Below are positions 25,510-33,575 of a stretch of 60,638 nucleotides of DNA, in pieces. Positions within the stretch are counted from its first letter, which is position 1; each line of letters opens with the position of its first letter. This stretch comes from Scatosoma sp045613545 (GTDB lineage Bacteria; Bacillota; Clostridia; Christensenellales; Borkfalkiaceae), in contig JAZLBD010000017.1 in NCBI GenBank assembly GCA_045613545.1, positions 1 to 60,638 on the forward strand. The letters run 5' to 3'. The translations under genes and the position numbers were made by a program. Below the pieces are notes generated by a model. It saw only the letters and a program-made list of their open reading frames with translations. It made no database searches and was not told where the DNA came from.

Positions 25510-26778
25510 ATGCAACGACTCAAACAATTTTTGAAAAACTCATACACCGCTTATCATGCGACGGAAAACGTACAAAAACGCCTCGAAGAAAACGGGTTCG
25601 TTTTCCTCAGCGAAACGGACGACTGGATCTTAAACGAGGGCGGTAAATATTATACCGTTCGCGGAGGGAGCAGTATCATCGCTTTCACCGTCGGTTCGCT
25701 CGATAAATTTTCTTTCAAAATCGTCGCAACCCACACCGATTCTCCCGCGCTTAAACTCAAAGAAAACGCTTTGCTCAAAACGGGGGCGTATTGCAAGCTC
25801 AACGTGGAAACGTACGGCGGTGGTATTTGGTATTCCTTTTTCGACCGCCCCTTGAAACTTGCAGGGCGGATCGTGACGGAAGAGGACGGAATGCTCCGCG
25901 CAACCACCGTCACTTCCCCTTTCTCCGTTTGTATTCCCTCGGTTGCCGTTCATCAAAACCGTGGCGTGAATGCGAGTTTTTCCGTGAATGAACAAACCGA
26001 CCTACTTCCCCTATTCGCTCTCGATAGCGAAAATGCGGATCTGTTGTCCTCTTGGACGAGCGGTAAGGTATTCTCCTACGACCTGTTCGTCGTACCGGAC
26101 GCCACCCCCGCAAATTTCGGCGTGAACGATGAATTTTTGTCCGCGCCTCGCATCGACAACCTCTCGAGCGTTTACGCCTCCGTCGAAGGACTCCTTTCCC
26201 ACGCGGAAAGTTCGGGGATTTCTCTTGCCGTTGCCCTCGACAACGAAGAGGTAGGGTCGAGAACGTTGCAAGGCGCCGGCGGAGACTTTTTAGAAAACAC
26301 CTTGCGCAGAATCGCGTCCGCGCTCAAATTCGACGACATCGAGTATTATAAAGCGCTCGCATCCTCCTTCCTCATCTCCCTCGACAACGCCCACGCGTTG
26401 CACCCCAACCACCCCGAAAAATGCGATCCGACCAACCGCGTGGTGATGGGCGGGGGCGTCGTCATTAAATCGCACGCCGACAAGGCGTACACGACGGACG
26501 CGCTCTCCTCGGCGACGATGAAAAAAATCTTCGAAAAAGCGGGTGTGAAATACCAAACCTTTTTCAACCGTTCGGATATGAAGAGCGGTGGTACGCTCGG
26601 GGCGATTTCCCTTTCGCACGTAGGCGTTTTAAGCGTCGATTTAGGGCTTGCGCAACTTGCGATGCACTCCGCTTGTGAATGTATCGCCGTGACGGACTTA
26701 GACGAGCTCGTCACAGCGCTCACCGCGTTCTATTCTTCGGACGTTATCGTTTGCGACAACTGTGTGACCGTTCTCTAA
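25510..26778 (+). CDS. apeB: M18 family aminopeptidase
   Basis: 422 residues from ATG 25510, preceded by GGGGGCGCC; the upstream in-frame extension overlaps the promoter. Metal ligands are visible: ATHTDSPALKLK, DNLSSVYASVEGL, LDNEEVGSRTLQGAGG with the catalytic glutamate, and a C-terminal MHSACECIAVTDL. M18 enzymes are dodecameric, cytosolic, zinc or cobalt aminopeptidases that take acidic or neutral N-terminal residues from short peptides. It converges on a second, distinct M18 gene at 26834-28207, with a shared terminator between them. Confidence 0.92.
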   Translation: MQRLKQFLKNSYTAYHATENVQKRLEENGFVFLSETDDWILNEGGKYYTVRGGSSIIAFTVGSLDKFSFKIVATHTDSPALKLKENALLKTGAYCKLNVETYGGGIWYSFFDRPLKLAGRIVTEEDGMLRATTVTSPFSVCIPSVAVHQNRGVNASFSVNEQTDLLPLFALDSENADLLSSWTSGKVFSYDLFVVPDATPANFGVNDEFLSAPRIDNLSSVYASVEGLLSHAESSGISLAVALDNEEVGSRTLQGAGGDFLENTLRRIASALKFDDIEYYKALASSFLISLDNAHALHPNHPEKCDPTNRVVMGGGVVIKSHADKAYTTDALSSATMKKIFEKAGVKYQTFFNRSDMKSGGTLGAISLSHVGVLSVDLGLAQLAMHSACECIAVTDLDELVTALTAFYSSDVIVCDNCVTVL

Positions 26779-26790
26779 TTTGACAAAAAA

Positions 26791-26830
26791 ATCACCCCAT
26801 TGCAAAAGCTTGCAATGGGGTTTTTCTTTT
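26791..26830. terminator. Bidirectional terminator between the two M18 genes
   Basis: CCCCATTGCAAAAGCTTGCAATGGGG is a near-perfect stem-loop (CCCCATTGCAA / TTGCAATGGGG) with T runs on both strands, so it can stop transcription from both convergent genes. Confidence 0.9.
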
Positions 26831-26833
26831 TCC

Positions 26834-28207
26834 TTAAAGGATAAACGCCTTAAAAGCGAGGTACACCTCGTACAAATCAGCTTTGGAAATCACTTCGTAG
26901 GGCGCGTGCATCGAGATAACGGGAACGCCGATATCCACCGTGTCGATGTTCATGCTTGCGATGAATTTCGCAACCGTACCGCCGCCGCCACAGTCAACCT
27001 TTCCAAGTTCGCCCGTTTGCCAGATCACGCCGTTTTCGTTGAAGATTTTTCTCACTTCGCCAACGAACTCCGCCGATGCGTCGTTAGACCCGCCTTTCCC
27101 GCGAGAGCCTGTGAATTTCGTGAGCCCTGCGCCGTGCGAAAGGTAGGTGGTGTTGAGCGGTTCGCATACGTCGCGGAAGTTGGGATCGTAGCCCGCGTTT
27201 ACGTCGGCAGATAAGCATTTGGAACGGGCGCGAACTTTTGCACTGGAAACGCCGAAAGAGGTAGCGAGCGCGTCGATTAAATCGTTTAATATCACGCATT
27301 GCATACCCGTCGAGCCTTCGCTTCCGATCTCTTCCTTATCGGCGAGAACCACGACTACGGTGCGAGGGGAGGGGGTGTCGAACAAAGCGGTGTACGAGGG
27401 GTACGCGCAAACTCTGTCGTCGTGGCCGTAGGACGCCAAAAGCCCTCTGTCAAACCCTACGTCACGCGCCTTAAAGGTGGGAACGAGGGAAAGTTCCGCG
27501 CTCAAGAAATCTTCTTCGCATACGCCGTATTTGTCGTGCAAGATGCGGAGCAGGTTTTCCTTAACCGTCTTATCCTTATCGTCCTCTGCAAGGGTGTAAG
27601 GAATGTTGCCAAGCCAAATATTCAAATCTTCCCCTGCGATCGCCTCGCCCAAAGGACGGGCGTTTTGTTTTGCCGCAAGGTGCGGAAGAAGATCGCTGAT
27701 ATAAAAGACGGGGTCGCTATCCTCCTCGCCGATTTTTACGTCGAGGGAAGAACCGTCCGCAAGCACGATCGTGCCGTGCAAGGCAAGGGGAATCGTCGCC
27801 CATTGGTATTTCCGAACGCCACCATAGTAGTGGGTTTTTGCAAACGCAATCCCTTCCGCTTCGTAGAGGGGGACTTGCTTAAGGTCAATGCGAGGGCTGT
27901 CGATATGCGAAGCGATGATGCGAATCCCGTTTTCGCCGATATCCTCTTCCCCTACGCGGATCAAAAAGAGATTCTTGCCACGATTGTTATAATATACTTT
28001 GTCGCCAGCTTTCAAGGTTTCGCCGAATACGTAAGGGCGATAGCCTTGTTTTTTCGCCTCTTCCATCGCGTACGCGCAAGCCTCGCGTTCCGTTTTGCCA
28101 TTGTCGAGGAATTTTTTATACCCCTCCGCGTAATCGAAGATCTCTTTCATCAGTTTTTCGTCTGCTTTTTCGTAAACGTTCTTTCTTTTGTAAGTTAATT
28201 CGCTCAT
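26834..28207 (-). CDS. M18 family aminopeptidase (second, LAP4/ApeA-like)
   Basis: 457 residues. The M18 metal set is visible: IASHIDSPRIDLKQ, YGHDDRVCAYPS, LADKEEIGSEGSTGMQ with the catalytic glutamate, DVNAGYD, and a C-terminal GVPVISMHAPYEV. It differs clearly from the plus-strand paralogue at 25510-26778 and belongs to the longer subfamily. Start ATG 28207 follows AAGGAGAAAACACT. It lies 15 bp after smsB and so is in the same transcript as smsC-smsB. Confidence 0.92.
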   Translation of the reverse strand: MSELTYKRKNVYEKADEKLMKEIFDYAEGYKKFLDNGKTEREACAYAMEEAKKQGYRPYVFGETLKAGDKVYYNNRGKNLFLIRVGEEDIGENGIRIIASHIDSPRIDLKQVPLYEAEGIAFAKTHYYGGVRKYQWATIPLALHGTIVLADGSSLDVKIGEEDSDPVFYISDLLPHLAAKQNARPLGEAIAGEDLNIWLGNIPYTLAEDDKDKTVKENLLRILHDKYGVCEEDFLSAELSLVPTFKARDVGFDRGLLASYGHDDRVCAYPSYTALFDTPSPRTVVVVLADKEEIGSEGSTGMQCVILNDLIDALATSFGVSSAKVRARSKCLSADVNAGYDPNFRDVCEPLNTTYLSHGAGLTKFTGSRGKGGSNDASAEFVGEVRKIFNENGVIWQTGELGKVDCGGGGTVAKFIASMNIDTVDIGVPVISMHAPYEVISKADLYEVYLAFKAFIL

Positions 28208-28222
28208 AGTGTTTTCTCCTTG

Positions 28223-29149
28223 TTAATGTAAAAATCCTTTGACGATAAGCTCTTCCGCTTCCTTTTCGGTAAGTCCCAAAGTCATGAGTTTCGTAAGCTG
28301 TTCCCCTGCGATTTTTCCGATCGCCGCCTCGTGGATGAGTTCGGCGTCCAAATGATTGGCAGTGAGGCAAGGCGCCGCCGTGACGACCGCCTTATCCATA
28401 ATAATCGCGTCGCATTCCGTATGCCCTTTGCACGCTGCGTTCCCGTTCATCGTGGAAACGAAGTGTTGTTTGGAATTCCCTGCGGCAACCGAGCGGGATA
28501 TAATATCGGCGCTACACCCCTCGCCGTTGATATCCACCACGAAATCGGTGTTTGCTTCCTGCTCGCCGTGGGTGTAGAGTTTTTCTTTCACGATGAGTTT
28601 CGCGCCTGCTTTGAGGTCGGCTTTCGTGATTCGGTTGGTGGAATCAATCCCCTTGATCTGCGTCGATTCAAACTCCATCACGGCGCCCTCGTCCAAATGC
28701 ACGACGGTGGACGGATTCATCACGTTTTTCCCGTTCCCGTCCCCTTCGCCCAAGTGTCGTTCTACGTAGCGCACTTTCGCGTTTTTGCCAACGTGGAAAG
28801 TATGCACGCCGTCGTGACGGGAAGTCATATCCACCCCACCGCAGTTATGGATACCGCATCCTGCTACGATCACGACGTCGGCGTCCTCGCCTATGAAGAA
28901 ATCGTTATAGACCAGCTCTTGCCAACCGGCCTTACTGATGATTACGGGAATATGCACGCTCTCGTGTTTCGTACCCGGTTTAATCAAGATATCAATACCG
29001 GCATTCCCGTCCGTTTTCGTTTGAATTTCAATGTTTTCCGTGCTTTTTCTTCCGGCGCTCTCGCCGTTGTCACGAATGTTGTACGCTCCCTCCGGAACGT
29101 CGTGGAGGTCGGCAATTTTTAGAAGTAAGTCTTTTTCAATCGCGTCCAT
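28223..29149 (-). CDS. SufB/SufD-like Fe-S scaffold (minimal Sms type)
   Basis: 308 residues, shorter than classical SufB (about 470). The beta-helix core repeats and the C-terminal AAIGKIAGEQLTKLM with LGLTEKEAEELIVKGF are typical SufBD. A histidine/cysteine-rich stretch (AGCGIHNCGGVDMTSRHDGVH) replaces some SufB features. With SufC upstream and no SufD, SufS, SufU or SufE in this window, the pair matches the two-gene SmsCB type known from methanogens and other anaerobes. Scaffold for Fe-S cluster assembly in the cytosol. No cysteine desulfurase is in the window; sulfide could be the sulfur source (inference). Confidence 0.85.
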   Translation of the reverse strand: MDAIEKDLLLKIADLHDVPEGAYNIRDNGESAGRKSTENIEIQTKTDGNAGIDILIKPGTKHESVHIPVIISKAGWQELVYNDFFIGEDADVVIVAGCGIHNCGGVDMTSRHDGVHTFHVGKNAKVRYVERHLGEGDGNGKNVMNPSTVVHLDEGAVMEFESTQIKGIDSTNRITKADLKAGAKLIVKEKLYTHGEQEANTDFVVDINGEGCSADIISRSVAAGNSKQHFVSTMNGNAACKGHTECDAIIMDKAVVTAAPCLTANHLDAELIHEAAIGKIAGEQLTKLMTLGLTEKEAEELIVKGFLH

Positions 29150-29162
29150 TTCTTTCCCCTCC

Positions 29163-29882
29163 TTACATTTTTTCCGTAAGCACGCGACACGCGTCCGTGC
29201 CTAAAATATGGGGCAATACTTCCTCTTTCGTTCCCACCTTTTCTTTCTTTCCGCCTGCAATGACGATAATCTCGTCGGCGATATTCAAAATACGTTCTTG
29301 GTGAGAGATAATGAGAATATTCCCTTGCGTTTTTTCGTGCATTTTTTCAAATACGTTGATCAAGTTCCCAAAGCTCCAAAGATCAATCCCTGCCTCCGGC
29401 TCGTCAAATACGGAAAGCTCCGTTCCGCGCGCCAAAATCGTGGCGATTTCAATCCGCTTGAGTTCGCCCCCCGAAAGGGACGCGTTCACTTCGCGGTCGA
29501 TATAATCCCTCGCGCAAAGCCCCACCTCGGAAAGGTAGGCGCAAGCGTCGGAGATTTTCGTTTGCTTGCCTGCGGCAATCGAGATAAGATCGCGCACGGT
29601 AATCCCCTTAAAGCGGACGGGTTGCTGAAAGGCGTAGGAAATGCCAAGTTTTGCCCGTTCCGTCACAGAAAGGTTCGTGATATCCTCATCGTTCCAATAA
29701 ATTTTTCCCGACGTAGGCTGAATGATACCCGCGATAATTTTCGCAAGAGTGGATTTACCGCTCCCGTTGGGACCCGTGATCGCCGTAAAACGCTTGTCGA
29801 GGGTCAAACTCACGCCGTCTAATATCGTTTTTTCTCCTAAATCGTCTTGCACGCGATAGGTGATATTTTCTAATCGCAACAT
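29163..29882 (-). CDS. sufC: Fe-S assembly ATPase SufC (SmsC)
   Basis: 239 residues. Walker A TGPNGSGKSTLAKII, Q-loop YAFQQPVRFKG, signature SLSGGELKRIEIATIL and Walker B SVFDEPEAGIDLWSF are all intact, and the DEPEAGID variant is typical of SufC. ATP hydrolysis drives rearrangement of the SufB-type scaffold encoded 13 bp downstream. First gene of smsC-smsB-M18. Confidence 0.93.
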   Translation of the reverse strand: MLRLENITYRVQDDLGEKTILDGVSLTLDKRFTAITGPNGSGKSTLAKIIAGIIQPTSGKIYWNDEDITNLSVTERAKLGISYAFQQPVRFKGITVRDLISIAAGKQTKISDACAYLSEVGLCARDYIDREVNASLSGGELKRIEIATILARGTELSVFDEPEAGIDLWSFGNLINVFEKMHEKTQGNILIISHQERILNIADEIIVIAGGKKEKVGTKEEVLPHILGTDACRVLTEKM

Positions 29883-29959
29883 TGCTATTTCTCCATTTGT
29901 TTTCGTCTATCTATTTATAAGCCAATTTACGCTCTTTCAAACGCTTATATTTGCTTTAT

Positions 29960-29989
29960 AGTATATCATATTTCCGCCCGTTTTGTAAA
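29960..29989 (-). promoter_or_regulatory. Promoter of smsC-smsB-M18
   Basis: Minus-strand TTTACA (29984-29989), 18 bp, TATACT (29960-29965). The leader is about 75 nt; I see no Rrf2/IscR-type palindrome in it. Confidence 0.6.
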
Positions 29990-29997
29990 GAAAAAAC

Positions 29998-30651
29998 TCA
30001 AAATATTTGCATAAGATGGGCATTTTCTTTCAGCCACTTCCGCTTATTTTTATAATCGGGCAAAAAGCGTTGCACTTCCGTCCAAAAAGTGGGTTTATGA
30101 CTGTAAACCTTTCGGTGGCAAAGCTCGTGTACGACAACGTAGTCGATCACGTCTAAGGGACAATACAGTACCCGAAAAGAAAAACGAAGCGCGCCGTCTT
30201 TCGAGCAACTCCCCCAGCGCGTTCTCGCTCTTCCTATCGCTATCTTGCGAAAGGAAACGCCCAACTCTTTCGCCCGCTTTCCCACAAGCGGTATGAGGAC
30301 GCGCTTTGCCTCGTCTAAAAAAAATCCGTCGAGGGCTTTTCGGGGGTTATTCTCGTCTAAAAACAGGAACCCCTCCTCCTTTTGGTATCCTTTTCTGCTA
30401 TGCAACGAAATCGTCAAATCCTCTCCTAAAAAGGAAAAGGTGTAGCCCGACAAGTCTTGCATAATAGGTAGTTTCACCGTTTTACGGCGTTCTTTCGCGC
30501 GCAAAATCCAGGACTCTTTTTCTTCTATAAAAGAAAAAATTCGCTCCAACTTGCAAGCGTAGGGCGCTCGGACGACGAGCCGTCCGAGCGAGTCGATAGA
30601 AATCGACAACGTCTTGCGTTTAGAACGAATAATTTGATCGGGTTGTATCAC
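29998..30651 (-). CDS. YgjP-like metallopeptidase domain protein (DUF45 / M48-like)
   Basis: 217 residues with GTG start at 30651, 1 bp after the galE stop. The zinc motif VVHELCHRKVYSHKPTFW (HELxH plus downstream acid region) and RARTRWGSCSKDGALRFS just before it define the YgjP/WLM-related family. The family is thought to act on proteins at DNA or in the cytosol, but the substrate is unknown. No signal peptide. Last gene of the CNNM-galE-ygjP unit. Confidence 0.85.
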   Translation of the reverse strand: MIQPDQIIRSKRKTLSISIDSLGRLVVRAPYACKLERIFSFIEEKESWILRAKERRKTVKLPIMQDLSGYTFSFLGEDLTISLHSRKGYQKEEGFLFLDENNPRKALDGFFLDEAKRVLIPLVGKRAKELGVSFRKIAIGRARTRWGSCSKDGALRFSFRVLYCPLDVIDYVVVHELCHRKVYSHKPTFWTEVQRFLPDYKNKRKWLKENAHLMQIF

Positions 30652-30652
30652 T

Positions 30653-31672
30653 TTATTTCTTCACTTCATACCCGTTCGGGTTGCCACTTTGCCACTTCCA
30701 TTGCGAAGCGCACATCTCTTCGATGCCGTATTTCGCTTTCCAATGCAGTTCCTTTTCCGCCTTATCGGGGCACGCATAACAAGAAGCGATATCCCCGGGT
30801 CGACGGGGCGCAATTTTATACGGAAGCTCCTTCCCGCACGCCTTTTCAAACGCGTGTACCATATCGAGTACGCTATATCCTCTTCCCGTTCCAAGGTTGT
30901 AAATATGCACACCGGGATCGGTGCAATATTCGATCGCCGCGATATGCCCAAGAGCCAAATCTACGACGTGGATATAATCGCGCACACCCGTTCCGTCGGG
31001 GGTATCGTAATCGTTTCCAAACACGTTGATACAAGAAAGCTTTCCGCTTGCCACTTGCGCCACGAACGGCATCAAGTTGTTGGGAATCCCTTTGGGGTCT
31101 TCCCCTATCATTCCGCTTTCGTGCGCACCTACGGGATTGAAATAACGAAGCAAAATCACGTTCCATTCGTTATCCGATTTGTAAAGGTCTTGCATAATCC
31201 CCTCGAGCATGAGTTTCGTGCTTCCGTAGGGGTTCGTGGTAGACAACCGACAATCCTCGTCCAAAGGCAGACGTTCGGGAGTACCGTACACCGTTGCAGA
31301 CGACGAGAAAATCATCTTTTTAACGCCGTACTTTTGCATCACGCGAAGAAGGGTGACCGTTCCCGCGATATTGTTGTCGTAATAAGTGAGGGGAATTCTA
31401 CAGCTTTCCCCCACTGCTTTAAGTCCTGCAAAATGAATCACGGCGTCGATTTTGTGTTTTTTGAAAATCTTTTCCGTTCCCTTTTCGTCGCGAATGTCCG
31501 TTTCATAGAAAGACACTTTTTTACCCGTGATCTTTTCCACTCGACGAAGGCTTTCCTTACTCGAATTGGAAAGGTTATCCATTACAACGACTTGATAGCC
31601 CTTGCCGAGCAATTCCACGACGGTATGCGAACCGATAAATCCGCTACCACCCGTCACTAAAATCGTTTGCAT
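30653..31672 (-). CDS. galE: UDP-glucose 4-epimerase
   Basis: 339 residues from ATG 31672, which has GAGGTG upstream; the GTG two codons earlier overlaps that site. The NAD loop ILVTGGSGFIGSHT, the catalytic SSSATVYG and YGSTK (Ser and YxxxK), and GTGVRDYIHVVDLA are diagnostic. It converts UDP-glucose and UDP-galactose for glycan synthesis. It is 11 bp after the CNNM gene and 1 bp before the ygjP-like gene. Confidence 0.95.
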   Translation of the reverse strand: MQTILVTGGSGFIGSHTVVELLGKGYQVVVMDNLSNSSKESLRRVEKITGKKVSFYETDIRDEKGTEKIFKKHKIDAVIHFAGLKAVGESCRIPLTYYDNNIAGTVTLLRVMQKYGVKKMIFSSSATVYGTPERLPLDEDCRLSTTNPYGSTKLMLEGIMQDLYKSDNEWNVILLRYFNPVGAHESGMIGEDPKGIPNNLMPFVAQVASGKLSCINVFGNDYDTPDGTGVRDYIHVVDLALGHIAAIEYCTDPGVHIYNLGTGRGYSVLDMVHAFEKACGKELPYKIAPRRPGDIASCYACPDKAEKELHWKAKYGIEEMCASQWKWQSGNPNGYEVKK

Positions 31673-31683
31673 ATTCACACCTC

Positions 31684-32961
31684 TTACTTATTTTCCGCCT
31701 CTTCTTTGTCCTCTACGACGTCGTACGCCTTGGATCGGATTTTAAGCACTTTTTGTTTCGTCGTTTTTACGACGCGAATTTCGACACCCTTAAAGCGTAT
31801 CGTTTCGCCGACGGGGGGGATATCGCCAAATTTTTCCATTACCCAACCGCCCACGGTGATCGATTCGAAATTTTCGTCCTCGTCTTCGATCCCATAGAGG
31901 CTAAAGAATTCCTCTAAATTACACTTGCCGTCTACCCAGTGTTCGCCCTCGGAAATCTTGCCGTAGAGCACCTCTTCTTCGTCGTGTTCGTCCCAAATTT
32001 CGCCAACAAGCTCTTCCAAAATATCTTCCAAGGTGACGACTCCAACGAAACCGCCGTATTCGTCGGACACAGCCGCCATATGGATTTTTTCTTTTTGTAA
32101 TTGTTTCATCAGGGCGGAAATACGAGTATATTCCGTCGTGAACGCAATGTCTTGCACAACGTGGGAAATATCCTTTTCGCCTGCGAGGTATGCGTTATAG
32201 AAATCCCGTTCGTGGATAAGCCCTTTCACGTTGTCGATCGTGCCATCGTAAACGGGAAGCCGAGAATAACTGTTTTGTTGGAAAATTTTCAAAATTTCCT
32301 CCATTTCGCTATCCTTTCTGATCGCCACCACTTGCACTCTAGGGACTAAAATATCTTCCACTTTCAAATCGTCGAATTCGAGCGCCGAGCGAAGCAGTTC
32401 GGACTCGTCCTCTTTGAGCGTCCCGTCCTCTTCCGCCTCTTCTACGAGGGACATAATCTCTTCGTTCGTGACGGTATCGTCTACTTTGAGCTTGAAAATT
32501 TTCGTCAAAAGCGCTTTATAGCTGTCGAAAATAAATCCGATGGGACGCAAGATCCAATAGAAGAATTGCATAATCGGATAGAAAAGGAAGCAAAACTTTT
32601 CAGGGTAAACGGACGCCAAATATTTCGGGGTAATTTCCCCGAAAATCAAGACTGCCACCGTCATGACGATCGTAGAAATCGTCGTAGCGTCCAACGAGGA
32701 ATTCACTAAAATTTTTGCAAACAACACCGTACTGAGCGCAGAGGCCGTAATGTTTACAACGTTATTACCTACAAGAATCGCCGTAATCAACTTATCGTAT
32801 TTTTCTTCAGCGAGGTTATACACCGCTTGCGCGTTTTTCTTGCCTTGCGAAATCAAACTTTTCAGCTTGATTTTATTCGCGCAAGAATACGCGGTTTCCG
32901 TCGCAGAGAAGAATCCGGAAAGTAATATTAAAACAACGATCACAATAGATAGGGGTACCAT
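31684..32961 (-). CDS. CNNM/CorC-HlyC family membrane protein with CBS pair
   Basis: 425 residues from ATG 32961, preceded by GGAGGATAT. Three or four membrane segments lie at the N-terminus (VPLSIVIVVLILLSGFF and IMTVAVLIFGEITPKYLA, the CNNM core), then a CBS pair (ILVPRVQVVAI; EKIHMAAVSDEYGGFVGVVT) and a C-terminal CorC/HlyC transporter-associated domain (GGWVMEKFGDIP). Members are linked to Mg2+ or Co2+ efflux. A perfect TTGACA-17-TATAAT promoter precedes it. Ion specificity cannot be read here. Confidence 0.92.
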   Translation of the reverse strand: MVPLSIVIVVLILLSGFFSATETAYSCANKIKLKSLISQGKKNAQAVYNLAEEKYDKLITAILVGNNVVNITASALSTVLFAKILVNSSLDATTISTIVMTVAVLIFGEITPKYLASVYPEKFCFLFYPIMQFFYWILRPIGFIFDSYKALLTKIFKLKVDDTVTNEEIMSLVEEAEEDGTLKEDESELLRSALEFDDLKVEDILVPRVQVVAIRKDSEMEEILKIFQQNSYSRLPVYDGTIDNVKGLIHERDFYNAYLAGEKDISHVVQDIAFTTEYTRISALMKQLQKEKIHMAAVSDEYGGFVGVVTLEDILEELVGEIWDEHDEEEVLYGKISEGEHWVDGKCNLEEFFSLYGIEDEDENFESITVGGWVMEKFGDIPPVGETIRFKGVEIRVVKTTKQKVLKIRSKAYDVVEDKEEAENK

Positions 32962-33017
32962 ATATCCTCCAAAAAATAAAACGTTCGATGGGAATTTTCC
33001 CACCCTTTCAAGTATTT

Positions 33018-33046
33018 ATTATATTACAATTATGCGTTCTTGTCAA
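33018..33046 (-). promoter_or_regulatory. Promoter of CNNM-galE-ygjP
   Basis: Minus-strand TTGACA (33041-33046), 17 bp, TATAAT (33018-33023), about 57 bp before the start codon. Confidence 0.9.
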
Positions 33047-33088
33047 CCAACCAAGAGTAAATTTCTATATCTTTTACAAAAAACTCTA

Positions 33089-33126
33089 AAAAAGCCGTTC
33101 CGCTTTCCCAAGCGAAACGGCTTTTA
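33089..33126 (-). terminator. Terminator of the opp operon / DUF3899 gene
   Basis: AAAAGCCGTTTCGCTT pairs with AAGCGGAACGGCTTTT (one mismatch) on the minus strand, followed by T's, right after the DUF3899 stop codon. Confidence 0.88.
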
Positions 33127-33127
33127 T

Positions 33128-33553
33128 TTAACTCCATAAAACTGCAAATACGATCGACGTAATGACGAACAGAGCGCCAACCGCCAACAAGCAAAGTTTG
33201 ACCACCCCACTCTTTTCTCCGTTATCACTCACAGAAGGGTGTTTCCGGTCTTTATACTCCGCGTACGTCTCGCCTTTCAGCTCTCTAGATCTCCCAAACG
33301 GAATCAGCGAGCGCACGACTTTCCCCATAATAAATCCTATCGCGTCGAATCCGCCCGTTTGACTAATCCAAACAACGGCGGAAATCGCCATTAAAAGGAC
33401 GCCCGGCACGGAAAATGCGTCGGAAAAATTTTTATAGGTCTCTTGGGTAGTAGCCCCCCATCCACGTTGCATCAAAATACTAAGCGTCACGATTCCTGCA
33501 ATCGCGGTGGCTATTAAGCAAGTGATGAGTATTTTTTTAAGCGTTTGATTCAC
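33128..33553 (-). CDS. DUF3899 domain membrane protein
   Basis: 141 residues with GTG start 33553 behind GAGGGAACT. Three membrane segments are visible: about residues 8-27, 50-66 and 118-139. NFSDAFSVPGVLLM and VWISQTGGFDAIGF are the DUF3899 signature. Function unknown. It lies 22 bp after oppF and before the operon terminator, so it is probably co-transcribed with the opp genes, though a role in peptide uptake is not shown. Confidence 0.75.
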   Translation of the reverse strand: MNQTLKKILITCLIATAIAGIVTLSILMQRGWGATTQETYKNFSDAFSVPGVLLMAISAVVWISQTGGFDAIGFIMGKVVRSLIPFGRSRELKGETYAEYKDRKHPSVSDNGEKSGVVKLCLLAVGALFVITSIVFAVLWS

Positions 33554-33575
33554 AGTTCCCTCGCTTTAGCCTAAT

